Shown: piece after piece, positions 1 to 7,819 of the stretch
How the letters are laid out: each line of letters starts with the position of its first letter
Position numbering within the stretch: the first letter of the stretch is position 1
Origin: an uncultured Lachnospiraceae bacterium
GTDB lineage: Bacteria; Bacillota; Clostridia; Lachnospirales; Lachnospiraceae
Length of the DNA: 35,105 bases
Assembly: GCA_945787565.1 (NCBI GenBank)
Contig: CALZIE010000009.1
Location: 1-35,105 of the forward strand
Direction of reading: 5' to 3'
Program-made: the position numbers and the translations under genes
Notes under the pieces: model-generated
Seen by the model: only the letters and a program-made list of their open reading frames with translations
The model's database searches: none
Told to the model about the DNA's origin: nothing

Positions 1-142
1 CGCATCCGGTTTCACACCTGGAAAAGAACTAGGTGAAGTCCTAAAGAATCTTTTGGAAGAAGTCCTAAAAGATCCATCCTTAAACACCCGTGATCAGCTT
101 TTACATTTAGCAGTCACAAAATACAAACCATCCTCATTATAG
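1..142 (+). CDS. cca: CCA-adding tRNA nucleotidyltransferase, C-terminal fragment (partial)
   Basis: The reading frame that starts at base 2 is open to a TAG at 140-142 and gives 46 residues. It contains GFTPGKELGEVLKNLLEEV followed by a DPSLNT segment and a short helix. This GxxxGKxxGxxLxxLLEEVLxxPxxNT pattern is the C-terminal helix of bacterial CCA-adding enzymes and poly(A) polymerase-like nucleotidyltransferases, which complete or repair the CCA end of tRNAs. The catalytic head, neck and any HD domain lie left of the window, so the assignment rests only on this tail. The gene ends about 90 bases before the fold-back element at 233-450, with no compact terminator between them. Confidence 0.7.
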   Translation, partial: ASGFTPGKELGEVLKNLLEEVLKDPSLNTRDQLLHLAVTKYKPSSL

Positions 143-232
143 ATTGATAAATCTATCAATTCATAAAGTTACAAAGCTATCAATCTACAAAGAAACATAG
201 AGATATAAAAAGCAGAGGCATTGAAAAACAGA

Positions 233-450
233 GACAGGCAGGACGGATGAAGAGCAGACGGGTCCTTACGTATTATGTTTTCGGGATGTCCGGCTCATGA
301 CATACAAAATGTGGCTTAATTTTTGAAGAGCAGACAGTGTTTTCTTGTCTGAACGGCAAAGACTAAGCCGCATTTTGTACGCTTATGCGTCTACACATCC
401 GAAACCATGATGCTTAAGGTCCTGTCCGTTCTTCATCCGTCCGTTCTGTC
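233..450. repeat. Large fold-back element A (218 bp imperfect inverted repeat)
   Basis: Arms 233-337 and 346-450 are complementary over about 105 bases with scattered mismatches, leaving an 8-base loop. The outer ends read GACAGGCAGGACGGATGAAG on the left and the complement of GACAGAACGGACGGATGAAG on the right. Inside each arm is a core: TTTCGG, ATGTCC or ATGTGT, a CATGA/CATAA segment, then TACAAAATG and a GGCTTA block. There is no T-tract at either end, so it does not look like a simple terminator. The second element at 20818-21030 has almost the same length and the same core at the same depth. No coding frame or clear target duplication was found. Confidence 0.85.
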
Positions 451-498
451 TAGCTCGTTCGTCTCTTAATTTCAATGGCCAAGTTTTTAAGGAATGTG

Positions 499-521
499 TC
501 CAATTTGATGCATGAATTGGA
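499..521. other. Small palindrome upstream of the CotS-like gene
   Basis: TCCAATT at 499-505 is mirrored by AATTGGA at 515-521 around a nine-base centre. It lies about 90 bases upstream of the GTG start at 614 and could be a binding site, but no regulator can be named. A CATATGAT string at 531-538 resembles the -10 of sporulation sigma factors, but I see no matching -35, so I do not call a promoter. Confidence 0.3.
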
Positions 522-613
522 TTTCGAAATCATATGATTAGAAAGAACTCTATCTTTGGGCAAAATGATTGCTTGTACAGGTTAGGAGTAAGTTTTATTC
601 GGAGGGATGAAGT

Positions 614-1669
614 GTGGAGGATAGAAGCCAAGAGATATTCAGTAAATATGATTTGACGATTTATAATACATACCGGACTAGAGGTGCCTTGCTTTTAGAA
701 ACAGATAAAGGCTGGAAATTACTCTGCAGTTATGAGGGTGGAGAAAATCGTCTGGAATTCGAGGATGCATTAAAAAGACATATCAGGACACATGGGTATC
801 CGGGGGTGGACTCCTATGTAAGAAATCAGACCGGCAGTATTATCAGCACTAACTCATTAGGCGAAAAATATATCATGAAAGACTGGTATGATGGAGATGA
901 ATGTAACCTTAAGAAAGAGGATAAAGTGCGCCTTGCGACAGAAAACCTAGCGAATCTTCATCAGGCTATGAGAAATGTATATATCCCTTCAGAACAGCAG
1001 GCTGGTTTCGAACAGAGTGATTTAAATGGGGTGTTTGAGAAAAGAACAAGGGAATTAAAGCGGGTGAAGACTTATATTCGAAAGCAGAAACAGAAAAATA
1101 ATTTCGAGGTACAGTATTTGAATGTATGCGAGGAATTCTATAAGGATGCATTAAATGCGATGGAGCAGCTGCAAAAGATTCCATATCAGCAGATGAGAAA
1201 AGATGCAGTTGCAGGTGGAATGGTATCCCACGGGAATTATACCTATCATAATATTTTGATTATCAACCGAATGTCGAATGTGGAGAGCTTAGTATCAGCT
1301 GCAGAATTGCAGAAGGGGTATAAAAAAGCGGTGACGACGAATTTTGAGAAAGCAGAATTTGGCCTTCAGGTTGCGGATCTGTATCAGTTTATGCGTAAGG
1401 TGATGGAGAAGAACGACTGGAATATCTCACTTGGTGAGATGATCTTAGAGGAGTATCAGAAGGTGAATCAATTATCGGCAGACGAGTTTAACCTTCTTTC
1501 AATTATGCTTCTTTATCCGGAGAAGTTCTGGAAGATTACCAACTTTTATTTTAATAACAAGAAATCCTGGATTCCTCAGAAGAATGTACAGAAGTTGTTA
1601 ACCATTAAGGAACAGGTGGAAAATAAGAAAAAATTCCTACAAAATTTTGGAGCTGTTAGTAATTCCTAG
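614..1669 (+). CDS. CotS-family spore coat protein with degenerate kinase fold
   Basis: This 351-residue protein has the size and fold signature of the CotS/YsxE/YutH spore-coat family, which is related to aminoglycoside phosphotransferases. The kinase-like landmarks are YIMKDWYDG near residue 90, the catalytic-loop equivalent HGNYTYHNIL at 206-215 and the metal-loop equivalent NFEKAEFG at 243-250, followed by the family's VADLYQFMRKV helix. In both loops the position normally held by a catalytic Asp is Asn (N208, N243), so the protein is probably a non-catalytic pseudokinase that acts as a coat structural or assembly protein. The start is GTG at 614, supported by GGAGGG at 601-606. An ATG at 607 is out of frame and closes quickly. 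A hairpin terminator follows at 1700-1733, so the gene is probably monocistronic. Coat localisation is inferred from the family. Confidence 0.75.
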   Translation: MEDRSQEIFSKYDLTIYNTYRTRGALLLETDKGWKLLCSYEGGENRLEFEDALKRHIRTHGYPGVDSYVRNQTGSIISTNSLGEKYIMKDWYDGDECNLKKEDKVRLATENLANLHQAMRNVYIPSEQQAGFEQSDLNGVFEKRTRELKRVKTYIRKQKQKNNFEVQYLNVCEEFYKDALNAMEQLQKIPYQQMRKDAVAGGMVSHGNYTYHNILIINRMSNVESLVSAAELQKGYKKAVTTNFEKAEFGLQVADLYQFMRKVMEKNDWNISLGEMILEEYQKVNQLSADEFNLLSIMLLYPEKFWKITNFYFNNKKSWIPQKNVQKLLTIKEQVENKKKFLQNFGAVSNS

Positions 1670-1699
1670 GTTGAAGATTTTGCATAAATTTATTATAAT

Positions 1700-1733
1700 G
1701 AGGGGTGTATCTAAGGGTATATCCCTCTTTTTT
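1700..1733 (+). terminator. Intrinsic terminator after the CotS-like gene
   Basis: GAGGGGTGTAT and ATATCCCTC form a stem around a short loop (1700-1727), followed directly by six T residues at 1728-1733. Confidence 0.75.
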
Positions 1734-1822
1734 ATGAATAGAAAACACAGTTATAAAGTTTTTTGGGGATACGCACTAAAAGGAGTTCTTTTGGTGTGAA
1801 GAAACAAAGGTAGAAGGTAACA

Positions 1823-3334
1823 GTGAAAGCACAGATGAGGTATAATGTGAAAGAACGAAAAGCAGCAACATGGATAAAGTCGAAAGTTGTGATAATTGCA
1901 TCCATGGGTATTTTTCTTGCCCTGATTATTTTAAGTGCAGTATTATCCGTAAAAGACGAAAAAACAAGCAAGAAGAATTCAGACACCCAGTCTGAGGCAG
2001 TACAGGAAGGAATGGATGTGACCATACCGGTTGAAAGACAGGTAATGGCAGTTGTGCTTTCCGTAGAGGAAGATACCATCACGATGCTTGATGTGGATAC
2101 GGATGAGGAGTTTTCCGTTTCGTATAGCAGTGCAAGCAATATCGTAGATAAATATGACAAGCCAATTTTGGCAAAGACACTTTTTAAAGGTCAGATGGTG
2201 GATGTGTATTTGGGCGAGGATGATGTTCTTGTGACACTCCAGATTTCAAAGACAGCATGGGAATACTTAGCTGCAACGAGTCTGTTATATAATACGAGTG
2301 CGCAGGCAATCATGTATAACAAGGTGAAGTATCCATATACAGACAGGCTTTTAGTACTCGATGGAGAAGAGGAAATTAACCTGACCGACTTACATAAACT
2401 TGATTATGTGACAATTCGCGGAAATGAGGATAAGATCTGTGTAATTAGCCGTACAAGAGGTCATGGGTATATTACGCTGACCGGTGACAGTGATTATATC
2501 GGCGGTATGATCTATGTCGGGACATCCATTATTGCAGAGATAACAGAGAACATGGTTCTTCCGGTAAAGGAAGGAACGTTTGATGTTACGGTGCAAAAAG
2601 GTAACTTAAGCGGAACAAAGAGAATAACAATAGGAAAAGACCAGACGGTAGTATTTAATGTATCGGAATATGGGCTTCCGGCAGCACAGATGGGACGTGT
2701 TACATTTGATATCACACCGAGTGATGCGATTCTTTATGTAGATGGGGAAGAGACAAACCATAAAGAAACGATACAGTTAACGTATGGGGAACATGAGATA
2801 GAAGTCGTACTAGGCGGTTACACTACGTATAGCGGTACGATTACGGTTGATCGGACCGAGAATGCATTTGCAATTAAGCTTTCTGAGTCCAGTGCATCAG
2901 AGGAAGAGAAAGAAGATGATGAGTTAGAAGATATCGAGGACTCTATCGAAGACTCTATCGAAGACGATTCATGGGAAGAAGGATCCGATTCTTTTGAAGG
3001 CAATGACAGTACAAGCGATACAGAGGATTCCGAAGAACAGGAAGAAGAGGAACCTGAAATCGACTGGATTGAGGAAGAAGAAGAGGAAACCACAGAAGAG
3101 ATTGTAAATGGCGTGGATGAGAAACATAAAATAACCATTATCTGTACAGAAGGCGTAAAAGTATATCTGGATGGAACCTATAAGGGAATCATTCAAGGCG
3201 GGAAATTAGAATTTACAAAAGTTGTAGGTACTTATACTGTAGAACTAAAGTTAGATGGCTATGAAACGAAATCTTATGTCATCCAGGTAGAAGATGATGG
3301 CGAAGATGCGCAGTACCGGTTCCCAGGATTTTAG
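1823..3334 (+). CDS. Single-pass membrane protein with two PEGA domains and an acidic linker
   Basis: The protein has 503 residues. A short basic N-terminus is followed by one membrane segment at about 22-43, so the rest is probably outside the cell. After a mixed region come a PEGA-like domain at about 290-345 (VTFDITPSDAILYVDGEE, then a GEHEIEVVLGGY strand pair), a very acidic Glu/Asp/Ser linker at about 353-433 with short repeats such as EDSIEDSIED, and a second PEGA-like domain at about 437-495 (VKVYLDGTYKG, YTVELKLDGYE). PEGA domains are small beta folds found in surface and envelope proteins; their ligands are mostly unknown. The start is GTG at 1823 behind a weak AAGGT, and an ATG at 1835 is an alternative that removes four residues. 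The function is unknown. The gene lies between the CotS-like gene and the phosphohexomutase on the same strand. Confidence 0.75.
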   Translation: MKAQMRYNVKERKAATWIKSKVVIIASMGIFLALIILSAVLSVKDEKTSKKNSDTQSEAVQEGMDVTIPVERQVMAVVLSVEEDTITMLDVDTDEEFSVSYSSASNIVDKYDKPILAKTLFKGQMVDVYLGEDDVLVTLQISKTAWEYLAATSLLYNTSAQAIMYNKVKYPYTDRLLVLDGEEEINLTDLHKLDYVTIRGNEDKICVISRTRGHGYITLTGDSDYIGGMIYVGTSIIAEITENMVLPVKEGTFDVTVQKGNLSGTKRITIGKDQTVVFNVSEYGLPAAQMGRVTFDITPSDAILYVDGEETNHKETIQLTYGEHEIEVVLGGYTTYSGTITVDRTENAFAIKLSESSASEEEKEDDELEDIEDSIEDSIEDDSWEEGSDSFEGNDSTSDTEDSEEQEEEEPEIDWIEEEEEETTEEIVNGVDEKHKITIICTEGVKVYLDGTYKGIIQGGKLEFTKVVGTYTVELKLDGYETKSYVIQVEDDGEDAQYRFPGF

Positions 3335-3410
3335 CCGGTAAGAAACAAAGAAGGGTGATAATAAGCAACGAAGTGGAGAAATCCGCTTACTATAAGGAGG
3401 AGATTAACGG

Positions 3411-5147
3411 ATGGATTATAAAAAAATGTACAATGAATGGCTGACAAACCCATATTTTGATACAAAGACAAAAGAAGAGTTATTTGCAATTAAGAATGAC
3501 GAGAATGAAATCAAAGAACGTTTCTTTACAGAATTAGAATTTGGTACTGCAGGTTTAAGAGGAATTATTGGTGCTGGATGCAACCGTATGAACATTTACA
3601 CTGTAAGAAAAGCAACACAGGGACTTGCTAATTATATCAAGTCACAGAATAAGCAGGCACAGGGTGTATGCATCGCTTATGACAGCAGAAGAATGTCACC
3701 AGAATTCGCAAGAGAAGCAGCATTATGCTTAAATGCAAACGGAATCAAAGCATATGTATTTGAATCCCTTCGTCCAACACCAGAATTATCCTTCGCAGTA
3801 AGAGAATTAGGCTGTGTAGCCGGAATTAATATTACTGCAAGCCATAATCCACCGGAATACAATGGCTATAAAGTATACTGGGAAGATGGCGCACAGATCA
3901 CACCTCCTAACGATACCGGGATTATGGCAGAGGTAAAAGCGGTAACAGATTATGCTTCCATTTCTACGATGGATTATAAAGAAGCAGTAGAAGCTGGCTT
4001 ATATATCACAATCGGAAGCGAGATTGATGATAAGTATATTGCAGAGCTTAAAAAGCAGGTAATTCATCAGGACTGCATTAATCAGATGGCAAAGGAATTA
4101 AAGATTGTTTATACACCACTTCATGGTACCGGCAATATTCCAGTACGTCGTGTATTAAAAGAATTAGGATTTGAGAATGTATATGTAGTTCCAGAACAGG
4201 AACTTCCAGATGGAGAATTCCCAACCGTAAGCTATCCAAATCCAGAAGCAAAGGAAGCCTTTGCATTAGGACTTGCTCTTGCAAAGAAAGTTGATGCAGA
4301 TTTAGTATTAGCAACTGACCCGGATGCAGACCGTTTAGGTGTTTATGTAAAAGATACAAAGACAGGAAATTATTATTCCCTTACCGGCAATATGTCTGGA
4401 TGCCTTCTTGCTGATTATGTAATCGGCCAGACAAAAGAAAAGAATGGTGGTCTTCCAAAAGACGGTACTCTGATCAAGACAATCGTAACAACGAATATGG
4501 CAGATGCGATCGCAAAATATTACGGTGTGCGCTTAATTGAAGTGCTGACCGGATTTAAATATATTGGTGGAGAAATCCTTAAATTCGAGACAACACATGA
4601 AGGAACTTATCTGTTTGGTTTTGAAGAAAGCTATGGCTGCTTAATCGGAACTCATGCAAGAGATAAAGATGCTATCGTAGCTACTATGGCACTTTGTGAG
4701 GCAGCAGCTTACTATAAGACAAAGAACATGACATTATGGGATGCGATGATTTCTTTATATGATCGCTATGGATATTATAAAGATGATGTAAAATCCATTA
4801 CATTAAAAGGAATCGAAGGTCTTGAAAAGATTCAGACAATCTTATCTGGCTTAAGAAACAGCGCTCCAAAGAAATTCGGTTCTTATGAGGTCCTTTCTGC
4901 AAGAGATTATAAGGCAGACACCATTAAGAATATGGCGACTGGGGAAGTAACGAAGACAGGTCTTCCAAGTTCGAATGTATTATATTATGACTTATCAGAT
5001 TCTGCATGGATCTGTGTAAGACCATCCGGTACTGAGCCAAAGATTAAAATCTACTACGGTGTAGTAGGCTCTTCCATGGAAGAAGCAGAAGAATTATCTG
5101 CTTCCTTAGCAAAGGATGTTATGAAAGAAATCGAAGCCTACATGTAG
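3411..5147 (+). CDS. pgcA: Phosphoglucomutase/phosphomannomutase (alpha-D-phosphohexomutase)
   Basis: The 578-residue protein matches the PgcA-type phosphohexomutases (about 580 residues), which interconvert hexose 1- and 6-phosphates and feed nucleotide-sugar and cell-wall glycan synthesis from glycolysis. The order of motifs is complete: FGTAGLRG near 44-51, the phosphoserine loop TASHNPPEYNGYK with the active Ser at 144, the Mg-binding DPDADR with Asp 303, 305 and 307, the sugar-binding GFEESYG near 400 and the phosphate-binding RPSGTEPKIKIYYG near 550. An AAGGAGGAG ribosome site precedes the ATG by about nine bases. The codons look favoured (few rare choices), consistent with housekeeping expression. 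Glucose versus mannose preference cannot be read from the sequence. Confidence 0.93.
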   Translation: MDYKKMYNEWLTNPYFDTKTKEELFAIKNDENEIKERFFTELEFGTAGLRGIIGAGCNRMNIYTVRKATQGLANYIKSQNKQAQGVCIAYDSRRMSPEFAREAALCLNANGIKAYVFESLRPTPELSFAVRELGCVAGINITASHNPPEYNGYKVYWEDGAQITPPNDTGIMAEVKAVTDYASISTMDYKEAVEAGLYITIGSEIDDKYIAELKKQVIHQDCINQMAKELKIVYTPLHGTGNIPVRRVLKELGFENVYVVPEQELPDGEFPTVSYPNPEAKEAFALGLALAKKVDADLVLATDPDADRLGVYVKDTKTGNYYSLTGNMSGCLLADYVIGQTKEKNGGLPKDGTLIKTIVTTNMADAIAKYYGVRLIEVLTGFKYIGGEILKFETTHEGTYLFGFEESYGCLIGTHARDKDAIVATMALCEAAAYYKTKNMTLWDAMISLYDRYGYYKDDVKSITLKGIEGLEKIQTILSGLRNSAPKKFGSYEVLSARDYKADTIKNMATGEVTKTGLPSSNVLYYDLSDSAWICVRPSGTEPKIKIYYGVVGSSMEEAEELSASLAKDVMKEIEAYM

Positions 5148-5168
5148 GAGGCTTTAAGCAATAAAATG

Positions 5169-5250
5169 AGCGGTACCTGACGTGTTATATTTTCCTGAAT
5201 GTTCGTTATGAATCGGACATTTTGGGAATATAATGCTTCAGGTGCCGCTT
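5169..5250. terminator. Long bidirectional hairpin between converging genes (fold-back element B)
   Basis: AGCGGTACCTGA pairs with TCAGGTGCCGCT at the base; TTATATT pairs with AATATAA in the middle; AATGTTCG pairs with CGGACATT at the apex around ATGA. Five T residues follow on the plus strand, where it can end the phosphohexomutase transcript, and an ATTTTATT stretch follows on the minus strand, where it can end the diguanylate cyclase transcript. At about 82 bases it is far longer than an ordinary terminator. The apex AATGTTC-GTTATGA-CGGACA resembles the arm core of the two large fold-back elements. Confidence 0.75.
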
Positions 5251-5262
5251 TTTCTTATCAAA

Positions 5263-7089
5263 TCAATTCTGTGGCAGGTCTGTTTTTACAGTGGAGCGGA
5301 GATGGTTTAAATATCCGCCGATAACCTTTGAGAGAAGGGAGAGTGAATCAATCTCATTTTTCTGCCATGTATGCATTTGTTTACGAATGGCGATATTGAT
5401 ATATCCGGTGCAGACACCATGGTCATAAATACCGCATTGGAAAATACACTTCGCATCACGCAGTGCCGCACGTATATTCCCGTCTATTTTCTGATTCGTT
5501 ATGAGCCTGCTTGTGTCGGAGGTATAGAAAATTCCATTCGTATCTTTAGTAAAGAAGAGAAGTGGCTTAATCAAATCTAACGGCACGGTTATGGACCGGG
5601 AAGACAGTTTATAAGAGGCATCGGAATACCATTCATAACAAAGGAAAGCAGTCTTTTGATCCTCCATAAACTCCATAATGCTAATATGATCTAAATTATA
5701 GTAACCGCCAATCAGTGACAGAACCATATTGGTGGAAATATCAATTTCTCTGGAATCAAATAAAACCTCGATGACATTGGCAATAATATTACTGTCTACC
5801 AGTGGTTTATCCTTGTGAAAGTATTTGACCTCCAGATGAGAGTAGCCCATCCCGTCCTCCAATTCGTAGTCAGGAAGAGGAGGAAGTTTATCGGAATACA
5901 GAAAGAACTGATTTCGGCCCTGATTCTTTGCTGCGTAAAGAGCGGTATCAGCATTTTTGTAAAGCATATCAAAGGTCATGCCGTCACTTGGATACAGAGA
6001 GATACCGATGCTTCCAGAGAGACAAAGAGAAGGTTGGTCACCAATATAAATTTCCTGGAAAAGCTTACAGACATTTTCTGCCTGGGACTGAATGTAAGAG
6101 ATAGAAGGCGGATCATACATCAATACGGCGAACTCATCCCCTCCGATTCGGCCGATGATATCATTTTTCTGGAACAGCTTTTTTAATTTCGAGCTTAGGT
6201 CAATCAGCACGGCATCTCCGAATAAGTGTCCTAACGTATCGTTAATCTGCTTGAAGTTATCAATATCAATGATTAATAGGGCAAGGATGGCAGGCTTATC
6301 TGCTTTATTTAAAAGTTCGGTGATACATTCCCTTGTCTTGCTGTGATTGTAAAGCTTCGTTAAGGAATCCTGTCCGGCTAATTCCTGCATGCGTAGAAGC
6401 TCCTGTTTTTTTTCATGAATATTGATAGACTGACCAATAACGGAGCGTGGATTGTGATTGGCATCGTATAGTTTTGTACCGGTTAATTCATACCATATGT
6501 ATTCATTATCTGCATTCTTTGCTCTCAGTTCTACATGGCCCGATGGCTCGCTAGACAGTAAAAAGGTACAGAAATGGTAAAAGGCATCATAATCATCGGG
6601 ATGAAGGCATCTGCTTCGAATGATTGTCGCAGGAAAGTCAGGAATCACCGAAGAAGCAGTGTATATTCCTACGGAAGCATCCTCTTTTACAAGCGTGTTT
6701 GTTTTAATCGTATATTCCCAGACACTATTTTTTGTGTGGGATAAGGCAATCTGAAACCGTTGCTGTTCAAGGAGCAGCGCATCGCGATGAGCACGTATCT
6801 GTCTAGTATAGAATCTATAGAAGAATAGCATGCATACGATTAAAAGAACTACAATTACTAAAATCTTATAAGTGAAATCCTTCGCCAGCTGATGAAGAAT
6901 AAGAGAATGCTCGTTAAGAGAGGCGATTTCATCATCTGGCATGTCTTTCATAGAAGTTAGATCCGTCGCTATATTAGAAAACTGGCGGGAGAAATCGGCG
7001 GTGTAATTGTGGTAACTAATAGAAAATAAAATAAGAAGTACCATGCTAAAGAGTAGAAAAGCAATGGTTGGAGCTGATGGTTTTTTCAA
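5263..7089 (-). CDS. Membrane diguanylate cyclase: 2 TM, PAS, GGDEF, C-terminal GAF-like domain
   Basis: It makes the second messenger cyclic di-GMP from two GTP. From the chosen start there are 608 residues: membrane segment at about 10-28, an extracytoplasmic loop, second membrane segment at about 75-91, a PAS domain at about 110-228 (HPDDYDAF, ending in VIGQSINIHEKK), a GGDEF domain at about 240-395 with IDIDNFKQIND and an intact RIGGDEF (316-320), and a C-terminal domain of about 150 residues that resembles GAF. The inhibitory RxxD site upstream of GGDEF reads QKND, so product inhibition is probably absent. The frame extends to TTG at 7119, but I chose TTG at 7089 because AGGAGG lies six bases upstream of it. 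The membrane and PAS/GAF parts suggest it senses an unknown signal. No EAL domain is present. Confidence 0.88.
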   Translation of the reverse strand: MKKPSAPTIAFLLFSMVLLILFSISYHNYTADFSRQFSNIATDLTSMKDMPDDEIASLNEHSLILHQLAKDFTYKILVIVVLLIVCMLFFYRFYTRQIRAHRDALLLEQQRFQIALSHTKNSVWEYTIKTNTLVKEDASVGIYTASSVIPDFPATIIRSRCLHPDDYDAFYHFCTFLLSSEPSGHVELRAKNADNEYIWYELTGTKLYDANHNPRSVIGQSINIHEKKQELLRMQELAGQDSLTKLYNHSKTRECITELLNKADKPAILALLIIDIDNFKQINDTLGHLFGDAVLIDLSSKLKKLFQKNDIIGRIGGDEFAVLMYDPPSISYIQSQAENVCKLFQEIYIGDQPSLCLSGSIGISLYPSDGMTFDMLYKNADTALYAAKNQGRNQFFLYSDKLPPLPDYELEDGMGYSHLEVKYFHKDKPLVDSNIIANVIEVLFDSREIDISTNMVLSLIGGYYNLDHISIMEFMEDQKTAFLCYEWYSDASYKLSSRSITVPLDLIKPLLFFTKDTNGIFYTSDTSRLITNQKIDGNIRAALRDAKCIFQCGIYDHGVCTGYINIAIRKQMHTWQKNEIDSLSLLSKVIGGYLNHLRSTVKTDLPQN

Positions 7090-7149
7090 TAGGAGCCTCC
7101 TTTTGTATCGTAAATGCAATTATCTTTAGTACATATTTCCTAGAAACTT

Positions 7150-7178
7150 ATTATACATACTTAGAAAATAAATGTAAA
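7150..7178 (-). promoter_or_regulatory. SigA-type promoter for the diguanylate cyclase
   Basis: On the minus strand, TTTACA (7173-7178), a 17-base spacer and TATAAT (7150-7155). The transcript would start near 7143, about 55 bases before the TTG start. Confidence 0.7.
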
Positions 7179-7221
7179 GAATGTCATTAAATGAATAAAT
7201 ATAGAGAAAAAAGGAAGAGGG

Positions 7222-7250
7222 TTGCTTTTTTATTGAAAAATAGCTATGAT
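7222..7250 (+). promoter_or_regulatory. SigA-type promoter for the STM3941-like/M42 pair
   Basis: TTGCTT (7222-7227), a 17-base spacer and TATGAT (7245-7250), about 30 bases before the start codon at 7280. It diverges from the diguanylate cyclase promoter. Confidence 0.65.
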
Positions 7251-7279
7251 ATTAGCAGAAAGTAAGCAGGAGGAAATGT

Positions 7280-7798
7280 ATGGGTGAAATAGTGATTGAA
7301 GAAAAGCGGAGCAAGGCATTTAAGCTGGTTTTTGCAGGACTATTCATGTTCGTGGCATCGGTCGCATTATGGGCGATTGGAATCAGTGATCAGGTATTTT
7401 TTTATAAGCTGATCGGATGTGTGGCATCTGTCTTTTTTTGTGTGGCTTTCGTCACATCGCTGATCCGCGCAATGAGAAAGAAACCTCTTCTTGTAATTAA
7501 AGGAGATGGTATTGTGGAAACCTCTTCTGCCAGTTCCATTGGTTTTATTCCTTATGACGAGATTGAGAAATTTCAGATTGTGAATATATACGGGCAGAAA
7601 GTAATAGGAATCCTTCCAAAGAACAACGAAGAGTTCATTAAGAAATTGCCAAGAAACAAGCAGAGAGCAGCCAATGCCAATATCAAGATGAGTTTTCCGC
7701 CAGCATCCATCCGCGTGGATACGGCAAAAGACATGACAATTGAAGACATTTACAGTCTATTGCAGAAACGATTAAAGGATTATACATCATTTTATTAA
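7280..7798 (+). CDS. STM3941-family membrane protein
   Basis: The 172-residue protein has two adjacent membrane segments at about 14-34 and 40-62, then a cytoplasmic domain with GFIPYDEIEKFQI, GQKVIGILPKNNEEF and a C-terminal amphipathic region. This arrangement (two helices, then a GFIPWxEI-like strand and a G-I-x-PK motif) is that of the small STM3941 family, whose function is unknown and whose second part resembles a bacterial PH-like fold. The start ATG has AGGAGG a few bases upstream. The next gene begins 21 bases after the stop, so the two are probably cotranscribed from the promoter at 7222-7250, although a functional link to the peptidase is not evident. Confidence 0.75.
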   Translation: MGEIVIEEKRSKAFKLVFAGLFMFVASVALWAIGISDQVFFYKLIGCVASVFFCVAFVTSLIRAMRKKPLLVIKGDGIVETSSASSIGFIPYDEIEKFQIVNIYGQKVIGILPKNNEEFIKKLPRNKQRAANANIKMSFPPASIRVDTAKDMTIEDIYSLLQKRLKDYTSFY

Positions 7799-7819
7799 AA
7801 GGTCAGGAGGACTTAAGCA

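Noticed and set aside
233-450. Retron or group II intron-like RNA
   Set aside because: No reverse transcriptase gene is adjacent, and the element is a simple fold-back without the expected domain structure.
2818-3138. Ser-rich frame on the minus strand within the PEGA protein gene
   Set aside because: It is the antisense shadow of the Glu/Asp-rich linker codons; no ribosome site or promoter.
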